Shown piece after piece: positions 30,363 to 37,223 of a DNA stretch of 64,000 nt. How positions within the stretch are numbered: position 1 is the stretch's first letter; each line of letters opens with the position of its first letter. The notes under the pieces are model-generated. The model did not search any database, was not told the origin of the DNA, and saw only the letters and a list, made by a program, of their open reading frames with translations. This DNA is from Flavobacterium gelidicaeli (GTDB lineage Bacteria > Bacteroidota > Bacteroidia > Flavobacteriales > Flavobacteriaceae): contig NZ_JABSNK010000001.1 of the NCBI RefSeq assembly GCF_013294005.1, forward strand, positions 1 through 64,000, given 5' to 3'. The translations under genes were made by a program, and so were the position numbers.

Positions 30363-30914
30363 TTATACTTTTTCAACTTGCATAAAGCTTAATTCCAATG
30401 GTGTTTTTCTTCCGAAAATTTTAACCATAACTTCAAGTTTACGCTTTTCATCATTAATTTTTTCAACCGTACCGTTAAAACCATTAAAAGGTCCATCAAT
30501 GACCTTAATTGTTTCTCCTAAGTTAAAAGGTATTGCGTGATTATCTGTATTAACAGCAAGTTCATCTACTTTACCTAGCATTCTATTCACTTCTGAAAGC
30601 CTAAGAGGAACAGGTTCCCCTCCTTTAGTCTCTCCTAAAAAACCAATAACACTTGTTATTGATTTAATGATATGAGGAACTTCCCCAACTAAATTAGCTT
30701 CCATCATTACATAACCAGGAAAATAAACTTTTTCCTTGATTAATTTTTTTCCGTCTTTAACAGAAACTACTTTTTCCGTAGGTACTAAAACTTGAGAAAC
30801 ATAGTCTTCCATCCCTAATCTAGAGATTTCAGTTTCTATATAAGCTTTCACTTTATTCTCTTGCCCACTTACCGCACGAACGACGTACCATTTTTTTACA
30901 TTATTATCTGTCAT
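30363..30914 (-). CDS. nusG: transcription antitermination factor NusG
   Basis: A 183-residue factor that binds RNA polymerase and suppresses pausing. The NGN domain starts at KKWYVVRAVSGQENKVKAYI and includes YFPGYVMMEA (about residues 75-85). The KOW domain is IKVIDGPFNGFNGTVEKIND near 130-150. The ATG at 30914 starts MTDNNVKKWY; an upstream in-frame start at 30938 would overlap secE and add non-family residues. It follows secE by 8 bp. Confidence 0.97.
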   Translation of the reverse strand: MTDNNVKKWYVVRAVSGQENKVKAYIETEISRLGMEDYVSQVLVPTEKVVSVKDGKKLIKEKVYFPGYVMMEANLVGEVPHIIKSITSVIGFLGETKGGEPVPLRLSEVNRMLGKVDELAVNTDNHAIPFNLGETIKVIDGPFNGFNGTVEKINDEKRKLEVMVKIFGRKTPLELSFMQVEKV

Positions 30915-30922
30915 CACAAAAA

Positions 30923-31120
30923 TTAAGCTTTTACCCAAGTGAAAAATTTAGCTAATACTCCTGCAAAAAACTCATCTACACCCCAAGTTGACAGGGCAAA
31001 TAATACTGAAAAAATAGCAACAATAATTGTTAGACGTTGCACCTCAGCCCACTCTGGCCAAGTCACATTTGACTTTAATTCCTCAAATGATTCTGTAATG
31101 TAATTAACTATTTTCGCCAT
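30923..31120 (-). CDS. secE: preprotein translocase subunit SecE
   Basis: A 65-residue single-span protein of the Sec channel. An amphipathic N-terminal helix with the conserved EELKSNVTWPEWAEVQ (residues 12-27) is followed by one membrane segment (about 32-58). The short single-span form is normal outside Proteobacteria. It lies between tRNA-Trp and nusG. Confidence 0.97.
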   Translation of the reverse strand: MAKIVNYITESFEELKSNVTWPEWAEVQRLTIIVAIFSVLFALSTWGVDEFFAGVLAKFFTWVKA

Positions 31121-31140
31121 TTTAGATATATTTTTTTTTG

Positions 31141-31211
31141 CACGGGCGGAGGGATTCGAACCCCCATCAACGGTTTTGGAGACCGCTATTCTACCCTTGA
31201 ACTACGCCCGT
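31141..31211 (-). tRNA. trpT: tRNA-Trp(CCA)
   Basis: 71 nt. Acceptor ACGGGCG pairs with CGCCCGT, discriminator G. The anticodon stem GCGGT with loop CTCCAAA gives anticodon CCA. The T arm GGGGGTTCGAATCCCTC is intact. The 3' CCA is not encoded. It lies between the tuf terminator and secE. Confidence 0.97.
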
Positions 31212-31212
31212 A

Positions 31213-31249
31213 TAAAAACCAGCAACCAACTCTTAAGCGGTTACTGGTT
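31213..31249 (-). terminator. terminator of tuf
   Basis: AACCAGCAACC (31217-31227) / GGTTACTGGTT (31239-31249), an 11-bp stem with one G-U in the minus-strand RNA, followed by five U. tRNA-Trp starts immediately downstream with no promoter visible between, so tRNA-Trp and secE depend on read-through or a promoter inside tuf. Confidence 0.85.
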
Positions 31250-31268
31250 TAAAAATTATTTTATAGAA

Positions 31269-32453
31269 TTATGCAATTTCAGTTACCTGACCTGCACCTA
31301 CTGTTCTACCACCCTCACGGATTGCAAAACGTAAACCTACGTTTAATGCGATTGGGCTTAATAATTTAACATCAATTGTTAAGTTATCCCCAGGCATAAC
31401 CATCTCTACACCTTCTGGTAAAGTAATAATACCAGTTACATCAGTTGTACGTACATAAAACTGTGGACGGTAATTATTATGGAATGGAGTATGACGTCCA
31501 CCTTCTTCTTTTTTCAAGATATAAACCTCAGCTTTGAAAGTATCGTGTGGTTTAACAGAACCTGGCTTACAGATTACCATTCCTCTTTTGATGTCTTCTT
31601 TTTGAATACCTCTTAAAAGAATACCTACGTTATCTCCAGCTTCACCTCTATCAAGGATTTTACGGAACATCTCAACTCCAGTTACAGTAGAAGTTAATTT
31701 CTCAGCTCCCATACCAATGATTTCAACTGCATCTCCAGTATTAGCAACTCCAGTTTCGATACGACCTGTAGCAACAGTTCCACGACCTGTAATTGAGAAT
31801 ACATCTTCAACAGGCATTAAGAAAGGTTTCTCAACATCTCTTACTGGCTCTTCGATCCATGCATCAACAGCATCCATTAATTCAAGAATTTTAGGAACCC
31901 ATGCAGCGTCATTATTCAATCCACCTAAAGCAGAACCTTGAACAACAGGACCATTATCTCCATCATATTCATAGAAAGACAATAAGTCTCTAATTTCCAT
32001 TTCAACTAATTCAAGTAATTCCTCATCATCAACCATATCCACTTTATTCATGAATACAACAATTCTAGGAATACCTACCTGACGTCCTAAAAGGATATGC
32101 TCACGTGTTTGTGGCATAGGTCCATCTGTAGCAGCTACAACAAGGATAGCTCCATCCATTTGTGCAGCACCTGTAACCATGTTCTTTACGTAATCCGCGT
32201 GACCTGGACAGTCAACGTGAGCGTAATGACGATTAGCAGTTTCATATTCAACGTGAGATGTATTAATTGTAATACCTCTTTCTTTTTCTTCAGGAGCATT
32301 ATCAATTTGATCAAATGATTTTGCTTGACAGTAACCTGCATCAGATAACACTTTAGTTATTGCAGCAGTTAATGTAGTTTTTCCGTGATCTACGTGTCCG
32401 ATCGTACCTATATTTAAATGTGGTTTCGAACGGTTAAAGGTTTCTTTTGCCAT
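31269..32453 (-). CDS. tuf: elongation factor Tu
   Basis: A 394-residue GTPase that delivers aminoacyl-tRNA to the ribosome. G1 GHVDHGKT (19-26), the switch I region [15 protein letters not shown]3 [13 protein letters not shown]4 [10 protein letters not shown] and G5 GSALGG are all present, followed by the two beta-barrel domains. It belongs to a tRNA-tuf operon: three tRNA genes lie upstream and tRNA-Trp downstream. Confidence 0.98.
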   Translation of the reverse strand: MAKETFNRSKPHLNIGTIGHVDHGKTTLTAAITKVLSDAGYCQAKSFDQIDNAPEEKERGITINTSHVEYETANRHYAHVDCPGHADYVKNMVTGAAQMDGAILVVAATDGPMPQTREHILLGRQVGIPRIVVFMNKVDMVDDEELLELVEMEIRDLLSFYEYDGDNGPVVQGSALGGLNNDAAWVPKILELMDAVDAWIEEPVRDVEKPFLMPVEDVFSITGRGTVATGRIETGVANTGDAVEIIGMGAEKLTSTVTGVEMFRKILDRGEAGDNVGILLRGIQKEDIKRGMVICKPGSVKPHDTFKAEVYILKKEEGGRHTPFHNNYRPQFYVRTTDVTGIITLPEGVEMVMPGDNLTIDVKLLSPIALNVGLRFAIREGGRTVGAGQVTEIA

Positions 32454-32512
32454 TTTACTTCGTTTTTAATCTTTTTATTAATATTTATTAGTGTTCAAAA
32501 TATACTTTGTTG

Positions 32513-32584
32513 AGCCAATGTCGGGAATTGAACCCGAGACCTCTTCCTTACCAAGGAAGCACTCTACCCCTGAGCTACACCGGC
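32513..32584 (-). tRNA. tRNA-Thr(GGT)
   Basis: 72 nt. Acceptor GCCGGTG pairs with CATTGGC (two G-U), discriminator U. The anticodon stem CTTCC/GGAAG holds loop TTGGTAA, anticodon GGT. It is the last tRNA before tuf, 59 bp upstream of it. Confidence 0.97.
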
Positions 32585-32618
32585 AGAGCCCTTTAACTAG
32601 ACCTAAAATCTAATTTTG

Positions 32619-32699
32619 TGGGGAGAGCAGGATTCGAACCTGCGAAGTTTACACAGCAGATTTACAGTCTGCCCTCGTTGGCCGCTTGAGTATCTCCCC
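32619..32699 (-). tRNA. tRNA-Tyr(GTA)
   Basis: 81 nt with a long variable arm, as expected of tRNA-Tyr in bacteria. Acceptor GGGGAGA / TCTCCCC, discriminator A. The anticodon stem GCAGA/TCTGC has loop CTGTAAA, anticodon GTA. Confidence 0.97.
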
Positions 32700-32755
32700 T
32701 CACTTTTTTATCTTAAATACTGCATTTAGCCAAATACAATACAATCACTATTTAG

Positions 32756-32829
32756 AGCCGGCGGAGGGACTCGAACCCACGACCTGCTGATTACAAATCA
32801 GCTGCTCTAGCCAACTGAGCTACGCTGGC
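32756..32829 (-). tRNA. tRNA-Thr(TGT)
   Basis: 74 nt. Acceptor GCCAGCG pairs with CGCCGGC, discriminator U. The anticodon stem GCTGA/TCAGC has loop TTTGTAA, anticodon TGT. It is the first gene of the tRNA-tuf transcript. Confidence 0.97.
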
Positions 32830-32866
32830 AGTATTGTTAAAAAAGCCCGCTATTTCTAACGGACTG

Positions 32867-32897
32867 CAAATGTATAGATTTTATCTCTGAAACAAAA
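32867..32897 (-). promoter_or_regulatory. strong Bacteroidota promoter of the tRNA-tuf operon
   Basis: Minus strand TTTTG (32897-32893), 18 nt, then TACATTTG (32874-32867). This is the best complete -33/-7 match in the window and lies about 38 bp upstream of the first tRNA. Confidence 0.8.
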
Positions 32898-32920
32898 CAT
32901 TTTTTTAAAAAATTTTCATT

Positions 32921-33223
32921 TTAAATATGAGCTCTTATCTTTTCTTTCCTTTTTACCAGCATTCTCTCCAATGATTCCGCCGAAACCTCCACTGCTTCCT
33001 CAAAAGATTTACATTGTTTTTTAACAACAAAATCATCTCCAAGAACATTCATTTTAATCTCAACAATCTTATTTTCCTTATCACTGGTATTTTCAACTTT
33101 TAAATAAACATCCGAAGAAACAACCTTGTCATAATACTTCTCCAATTTATCCATTCTCTCTTGAATAAAACCCACCAACTTTGCATCTACTGCAAAATTA
33201 ACCGCATGAACACTTACCTTCAT
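32921..33223 (-). CDS. hpf: ribosome hibernation promoting factor / RaiA family
   Basis: A 100-residue short-form HPF. It starts MKVSVHAVNFAVDAKLVGFI, the beta-alpha fold of the S30AE family, with the conserved basic end RMLVKRKEKIRAH. It binds the decoding region of idle ribosomes in stationary phase. It lacks the C-terminal dimerisation domain of long HPF. A TTG at 33229 is in frame, but ATG 33223 fits the family. It lies 42 bp after xerC and is probably co-transcribed. Confidence 0.92.
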   Translation of the reverse strand: MKVSVHAVNFAVDAKLVGFIQERMDKLEKYYDKVVSSDVYLKVENTSDKENKIVEIKMNVLGDDFVVKKQCKSFEEAVEVSAESLERMLVKRKEKIRAHI

Positions 33224-33265
33224 AATCAATTTGTTTTATAGTTAAACCTCCCCATCAATAAATCA

Positions 33266-34159
33266 CTATTCACTCCTTGGATGCGCCTCATTATACACCT
33301 TTTTCAATTCTAACAAACTGCTGTGCGTATAAATTTGAGTCGAAGCCAAACTAGAGTGACCTAATAATTCTTTAACAGAATTCAAATCAGCGCCGTTATT
33401 TAATAAATGAGTCGCAAATGTATGTCGCAAAACATGCGGACTCGTCTTCACCTTTTCTGACACCCTACTAAAGTAAGAATTAATTAAACGATACACAAAA
33501 GAATCACTCAACTTTAATCCTTTTTTAGACAAAAAAAAAGAATCCTCATCACCAATTAATTCTAAATGAGAACGTTCTTCAATATACCTTGAAAATTGAC
33601 CCATTACAACTGGCAAAATAGGCAAAATGCGTTCTTTATTTCGTTTTCCCAGCACTTTAATAGTACTATTTGATAAATCAACATTTGCATAACGCAAACC
33701 AATCAATTCAGCCCGTCTCATACCTGTAGCATAAAATAAATCCACAATCAACTTATTTCTTACTATCTCAAAACTACCCGAGCCTATCTCGACATTCAAA
33801 GCATTAACAATTTCTTTTTCAGAAAAAGGGATTTGCAAAATTTTATTTGTTTTTAAAGCCTTGTGCTTTACTAAAGGAGAAACTGTAATTTGTTTACTTT
33901 TAAGAAGAAAACGATAAAAAGCTTTTAAAGAGGCAATCTTTCTATTTACTGAAGTATTCGACAAACCCCCATCAACCAGAAGCACAATCCAAGATCTAAT
34001 TTGACCATAAGCCACACCCGCAATGTCATCATCATCAAATTCAGCAGTATTAAACACTTGAAATTCTAAAACATCACCACAATACGCTTTAACCGTATGC
34101 TGTGAATATTTTTTCTCTTTTTGTAAATAATCCTGAAAAGCTGCAATATTAGAATTCAT
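33266..34159 (-). CDS. xerC: tyrosine recombinase XerC
   Basis: A 297-residue site-specific recombinase. The SAM-like N-terminal core-binding domain covers about 1-90. The catalytic domain carries Arg in ATGMRRAELIGL (about 148), Lys near 172 in KVLGKRNKERILP, His-x-x-Arg in HVLRHTFATHLL (242-245), His in LLGHSS (268) and the nucleophile Tyr in STQIYTHSS (277). With XerD it resolves chromosome dimers at dif; its location in the core block and lack of mobile-element context argue against a phage integrase. Start ATG 34159 is preferred to the upstream 34186. Confidence 0.92.
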   Translation of the reverse strand: MNSNIAAFQDYLQKEKKYSQHTVKAYCGDVLEFQVFNTAEFDDDDIAGVAYGQIRSWIVLLVDGGLSNTSVNRKIASLKAFYRFLLKSKQITVSPLVKHKALKTNKILQIPFSEKEIVNALNVEIGSGSFEIVRNKLIVDLFYATGMRRAELIGLRYANVDLSNSTIKVLGKRNKERILPILPVVMGQFSRYIEERSHLELIGDEDSFFLSKKGLKLSDSFVYRLINSYFSRVSEKVKTSPHVLRHTFATHLLNNGADLNSVKELLGHSSLASTQIYTHSSLLELKKVYNEAHPRSE

Positions 34160-34170
34160 AATAAATAAAA

Positions 34171-34214
34171 AAACCGTTAGCATCAAAGTTATAAAACTTT
34201 AATGACTAACGGTA
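34171..34214 (-). terminator. terminator of rpsU, overlapping the xerC promoter box
   Basis: Outer stem ACCGTTAG (34173-34180) / CTAACGGT (34206-34213) with an inner stem AAAGTT/AACTTT, then seven U on the minus strand. The xerC -7 box lies inside its 3' half. Confidence 0.85.
34184..34191 (-). promoter_or_regulatory. promoter -7 box of xerC
   Basis: Minus-strand TAACTTTG, matching TAnnTTTG, 24 nt before the ATG at 34159 and inside the rpsU terminator hairpin. Confidence 0.5.
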
Positions 34215-34236
34215 ATTATCATGTAAAAAGAGCTAC

Positions 34237-34431
34237 TTAGTTTTCTAAGTTGTCTTTCATGTTTTGAATATAAGCTGCTTTTTGAACTTTAATTCTATTT
34301 TTTACAGAAGGCTTAATAAAAGCAGTACGTGCTCTTAACTGACGAACAGTTCCTGTTTTATCAAATTTTCTTTTATAGCGCTTTAATGCTCTATCGATAT
34401 TTTCTCCGTCTTTAATTGGTATAATTAACAT
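34237..34431 (-). CDS. rpsU: ribosomal protein bS21
   Basis: A 64-residue basic protein of the small subunit, starting MLIIPIKDGENIDRALKRYK and continuing TGTVRQLRARTAFIKPS. In Flavobacteriia bS21 helps hide the anti-SD of 16S rRNA. A strong SD at 34442-34450 precedes this start, which is decisive for choosing ATG 34431 over an in-frame TTG at 34473. It is monocistronic with its own -7 box and terminator. Confidence 0.96.
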   Translation of the reverse strand: MLIIPIKDGENIDRALKRYKRKFDKTGTVRQLRARTAFIKPSVKNRIKVQKAAYIQNMKDNLEN

Positions 34432-34439
34432 AATTTTGA

Positions 34440-34450
34440 CACCCCCTTTC
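34440..34450 (-). promoter_or_regulatory. strong Shine-Dalgarno of rpsU
   Basis: Minus-strand GAAAGGGGGTG can pair along 11 nt with the 16S rRNA 3' end (CACCUCCUUUC), with one G-U pair. The G run ends about 10 nt before the ATG. Such a match is exceptional in this window, where starts are otherwise AT-rich and SD-less. Confidence 0.85.
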
Positions 34451-34460
34451 GTTAAGTGTG

Positions 34461-34468
34461 CAAAAGTA
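34461..34468 (-). promoter_or_regulatory. promoter -7 box of rpsU
   Basis: Minus-strand TACTTTTG, matching TAnnTTTG, 29 nt before the ATG. The resulting leader would be short and consist mainly of the SD. Confidence 0.55.
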
Positions 34469-34558
34469 AACATTATTTTGGGTTAAAGACTATAAATCAC
34501 CATTTATTTTGGGTGTGCCGGCAAAAACAACATTAGACTTCACAACAACTTCCGTTTG

Positions 34559-34624
34559 CCGTCAGGCTATTCGCTGCAATCTTTTACTCCGCAGGGCTCC
34601 ATAAAAGGATTTCCACTACTATCC
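34559..34624. repeat. dispersed intergenic hairpin repeat, medium copy
   Basis: Read on the minus strand it has GGATAGTAGTGGAAATCCTTTT, a short GC-rich loop, AAAAGATTGCAGCGAATAG and CCTGACGG (shown in parts). The skeleton resembles the copy at 52472-52534 (…GCAGCGGCATCCTTTT…AAAAGATATAGCG…). It is richer in GC than its surroundings. It lies between rpsU and the acyl-CoA dehydrogenase gene. Confidence 0.55.
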
Positions 34625-34632
34625 TTCACACA

Positions 34633-34664
34633 AAAAAAGAGTCAATAACTAAATTGACTCTTTT
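34633..34664 (-). terminator. terminator of the acyl-CoA dehydrogenase gene
   Basis: AAAAGAGTCAAT (34635-34646) / ATTGACTCTTTT (34653-34664), 6-nt loop, with seven U on the minus strand. Confidence 0.9.
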
Positions 34665-34684
34665 CTACTATTTTCAATAAAACA

Positions 34685-35854
34685 TTACTTCACCGCCGGC
34701 TTGTAATTCTTATTATCTATAATCATTTTTGATAATATCTCTTTAAGTATTTCTGAAGTTCCTCCACCTATTGGCCCTAGACGACTATCTCTTAACAAAC
34801 GCGCCAAAGGATACTCTTCCATATAACCATAACCACCTAGCATTTGCAAGCAACTGTAGATTGTTTCATCAGCTACTTTTGTAGACTTTAACTTAGCCAT
34901 AGTTGCCTCCTTAACCACATACTCTCCTTTATTTAATCGCGCTACAGCAGCATAATTAAACACTTTACAATGTTCAACATCTGTCGCATGTTCTACCAAT
35001 GTGTGTCTTAAAGCTTGAAATTTATCAATTGTTTTACCAAAAGCCTCTCGTTGCGACATGTACTCAATTGTATACTCAATTGCATATTCAGCTCTTGCAT
35101 GACCGTTTATAGCCATAATCAAACGCTCTAAAGCAAAATGTTGCATGATATAAGGAAAACCTTTTCCTTCCTCACCCATTAAATTTGCAATAGGAATCTC
35201 AACGTTATCAAATGCAATCTCAGCAGTATCTGATGCTCTCCAACCTAATTTATCTAACTTAGTTGCAGAAATTCCGCTTGTATTTTTATCTACTAAAAAG
35301 ATGCTTATTCCTTTATTACCCAGTTCAATATTGGTTTTGGCAGCGACAACATAATAATCAGCATAAACACCATTAGTTATAAACGTCTTAGAACCATTAA
35401 TCACATATTTATCTCCATTTTTAATAGCAGTAGTACGCATACCCGCAACATCACTACCTCCAAAAGGTTCCGTTATACACAAAGCACCTATTTTATCACC
35501 GGATATACTTGGCGCTAAATATTCTTGTTTGATTCTTTCATCCCCTTCAGCATTTAAATGCGTCATTGCTAAATAAGAGTGCGCCCACATTGCAGCTGCA
35601 AAACCAGAAGACTTAATTTTTTGAAGTTCTTCTAAAAAAATAACAGTGTAAAATAAATCTAGATTCATTCCACCATAAACTTCTGGATAATTTATTCCAA
35701 AAAAGCCCATTTCACCAAACTTTTTCCAAATAAAACGCTCTATCGTTCCCGTTTTTTCCCATTTTTCAATATGAGGCACCACTTCTTTTTGCAAAAAATC
35801 TTGCAAACTCTTCCTGAATAATTGGTGCTCTTCTGTGAAATAAATTGATCCCAT
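34685..35854 (-). CDS. acyl-CoA dehydrogenase
   Basis: A 389-residue flavoenzyme of the acyl-CoA dehydrogenase family. The signature ALCITEPFGGSDVAGMRTTA (about residues 128-147) and the C-terminal LGGYGYMEEYPLARLLRDSRLGPIGGGTSEI (in parts) contact FAD and substrate. The dehydration of the alpha-beta bond of an acyl-CoA feeds the electron-transfer flavoprotein. The exact chain length cannot be told. No other beta-oxidation genes lie nearby. Confidence 0.95.
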   Translation of the reverse strand: MGSIYFTEEHQLFRKSLQDFLQKEVVPHIEKWEKTGTIERFIWKKFGEMGFFGINYPEVYGGMNLDLFYTVIFLEELQKIKSSGFAAAMWAHSYLAMTHLNAEGDERIKQEYLAPSISGDKIGALCITEPFGGSDVAGMRTTAIKNGDKYVINGSKTFITNGVYADYYVVAAKTNIELGNKGISIFLVDKNTSGISATKLDKLGWRASDTAEIAFDNVEIPIANLMGEEGKGFPYIMQHFALERLIMAINGHARAEYAIEYTIEYMSQREAFGKTIDKFQALRHTLVEHATDVEHCKVFNYAAVARLNKGEYVVKEATMAKLKSTKVADETIYSCLQMLGGYGYMEEYPLARLLRDSRLGPIGGGTSEILKEILSKMIIDNKNYKPAVK

Positions 35855-36031
35855 ATAACTAAAGTTTTTTTAACAAATTAAGTAATTGAAATCGAAAGCA
35901 AATGCTTTGTGTTTCAAATTTAAGTTTTTTTTAAGTTATGTTAAAGGACCGTACTTTAAAGAAAAAAGCAATCTCCAAAACAATTATCCTGAAGATTATT
36001 TAAAAATAAAAAAGCCCTTATTTACAAACTT

Positions 36032-36916
36032 CTAATCAAAGTCCAAATATAAGGCAATTATTTTTGCTTTATCAACAGGAAAACCCTTAATTTTTATTAA
36101 ATCCTCAATATTAACAAAATCACCATTCATACTTCGATACGTTATAATACTAGTAGCTTGCTTATAATTAAAATAGGGGAATCTCGAAATCTCCTTTAAA
36201 GATGCATTGTTTATATCTAATTTATTCAAATTAGGTGTGGCTCCTATTTTAAAATTATCTTTCAATCCTTGCACCGCTTCTGGAGAAAGTCCCCAAACAT
36301 CCTCAATTTGATCCATCGAAACAAAACTACCTAAAGTGGCTTTATATTTTAATATTCTTTCTGAAAAAGCAGCCCCCACCCCATACACTTTTACCAAATC
36401 TTCTTGAGTAGCACTATTAATATCAATTTGCACCTTTTCTTTTTTGGCGAAAGCCTTAGTACTATAATCAACATACTTAGTTGTGCTTTTTTTATTTGTA
36501 ACCCAATCAGGAAATTTAAAATTGGATGACATTGTTTGCAACAATGAGTCTGAGACTTTAGTCACTGATTGAAATTCAGCAGCCGAATTAACATATTTAT
36601 TCTTTTTTCTAAAATCATGCAGTCTATCTATTTCAGCAATTGACATTCCGAGTTTGTAGCCTTTATAATCACTTATAAAATTTGGGTTATAAGGATACAC
36701 TTTATAAGCTAAACTATCTTTTTGAATTTTTAATGAATCAATTCCCTGCTGAAGGGAAAGCCACTGTTGTTCTTCGGGATCATTTTCTTTCTGCGAATCA
36801 AAATCAACAAAAAAATAAATTATTTGAGAAGTTATAATAATACCGAATAACAATAAAACAGCTTTACTCTGTTCTTTTGAATATTTAAAATGGTTTCTGA
36901 TTTTTTTAAAGTTCAT
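36032..36916 (-). CDS. membrane-anchored helix-hairpin-helix (ComEA-like) protein
   Basis: A 294-residue protein. One membrane segment at about residues 18-37 is followed by an extracytoplasmic linker and at least two helix-hairpin-helix units: IDINSATQEDLVKVYGVGAAF (from about 143) and LDINNASLKEISRFPYF (from about 218), the latter ending in DLIKIKGFPVDKAKII. ComEA-type HhH domains bind DNA without sequence specificity, so a role in DNA uptake is possible, but no other competence genes are nearby. Confidence 0.85.
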   Translation of the reverse strand: MNFKKIRNHFKYSKEQSKAVLLLFGIIITSQIIYFFVDFDSQKENDPEEQQWLSLQQGIDSLKIQKDSLAYKVYPYNPNFISDYKGYKLGMSIAEIDRLHDFRKKNKYVNSAAEFQSVTKVSDSLLQTMSSNFKFPDWVTNKKSTTKYVDYSTKAFAKKEKVQIDINSATQEDLVKVYGVGAAFSERILKYKATLGSFVSMDQIEDVWGLSPEAVQGLKDNFKIGATPNLNKLDINNASLKEISRFPYFNYKQATSIITYRSMNGDFVNIEDLIKIKGFPVDKAKIIALYLDFD

Positions 36917-37223
36917 TTATAAAGCTTAGTAATTTAACCATAATTAAGCACTAACAGTATCAATTATAGTCATTTAAGAATATTTCAAACACAACGTTTT
37001 TATAGTAAAAAACAGCAATTTACAAAAACAAAAATTAACAACACTACAGACAAACACTTAATAAACAAACAAATCCTCAATTAGCAAGAGTAGAATATTA
37101 GGTATTCTGAATTAAAACCATATATATCTGCTGATTTTATTTTAAACTTATATTGAAATATTGTTTTTATATTTTATAAAAAATAATACATTTGGGCACT
37201 AATAACAATAAACCTAAAAATAT
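36917..37223. other. 307-bp divergent intergenic region
   Basis: Between the HhH gene and the permease gene. It contains the permease promoter box (37187-37194) and otherwise only AT-rich sequence. Confidence 0.6.
37161..37194 (+). promoter_or_regulatory. promoter of the amino-acid permease gene
   Basis: TTG at 37161-37163, 23 nt, then TACATTTG (37187-37194), a full TAnnTTTG box. It ends 29 nt before the ATG. Confidence 0.6.

Noticed and set aside
30915..30938. Longer NusG beginning at 30938
   Set aside because: It would overlap secE by 16 bp and add MGKSLIFV, which is not part of the NusG fold; ATG 30914 fits the family.
33266..34159. Tyrosine recombinase as a sign of an integrated element
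   Set aside because: It sits with hpf and rpsU in a core block, has XerC-type motifs, and no attachment-site repeats or phage genes are nearby although tRNA genes are.
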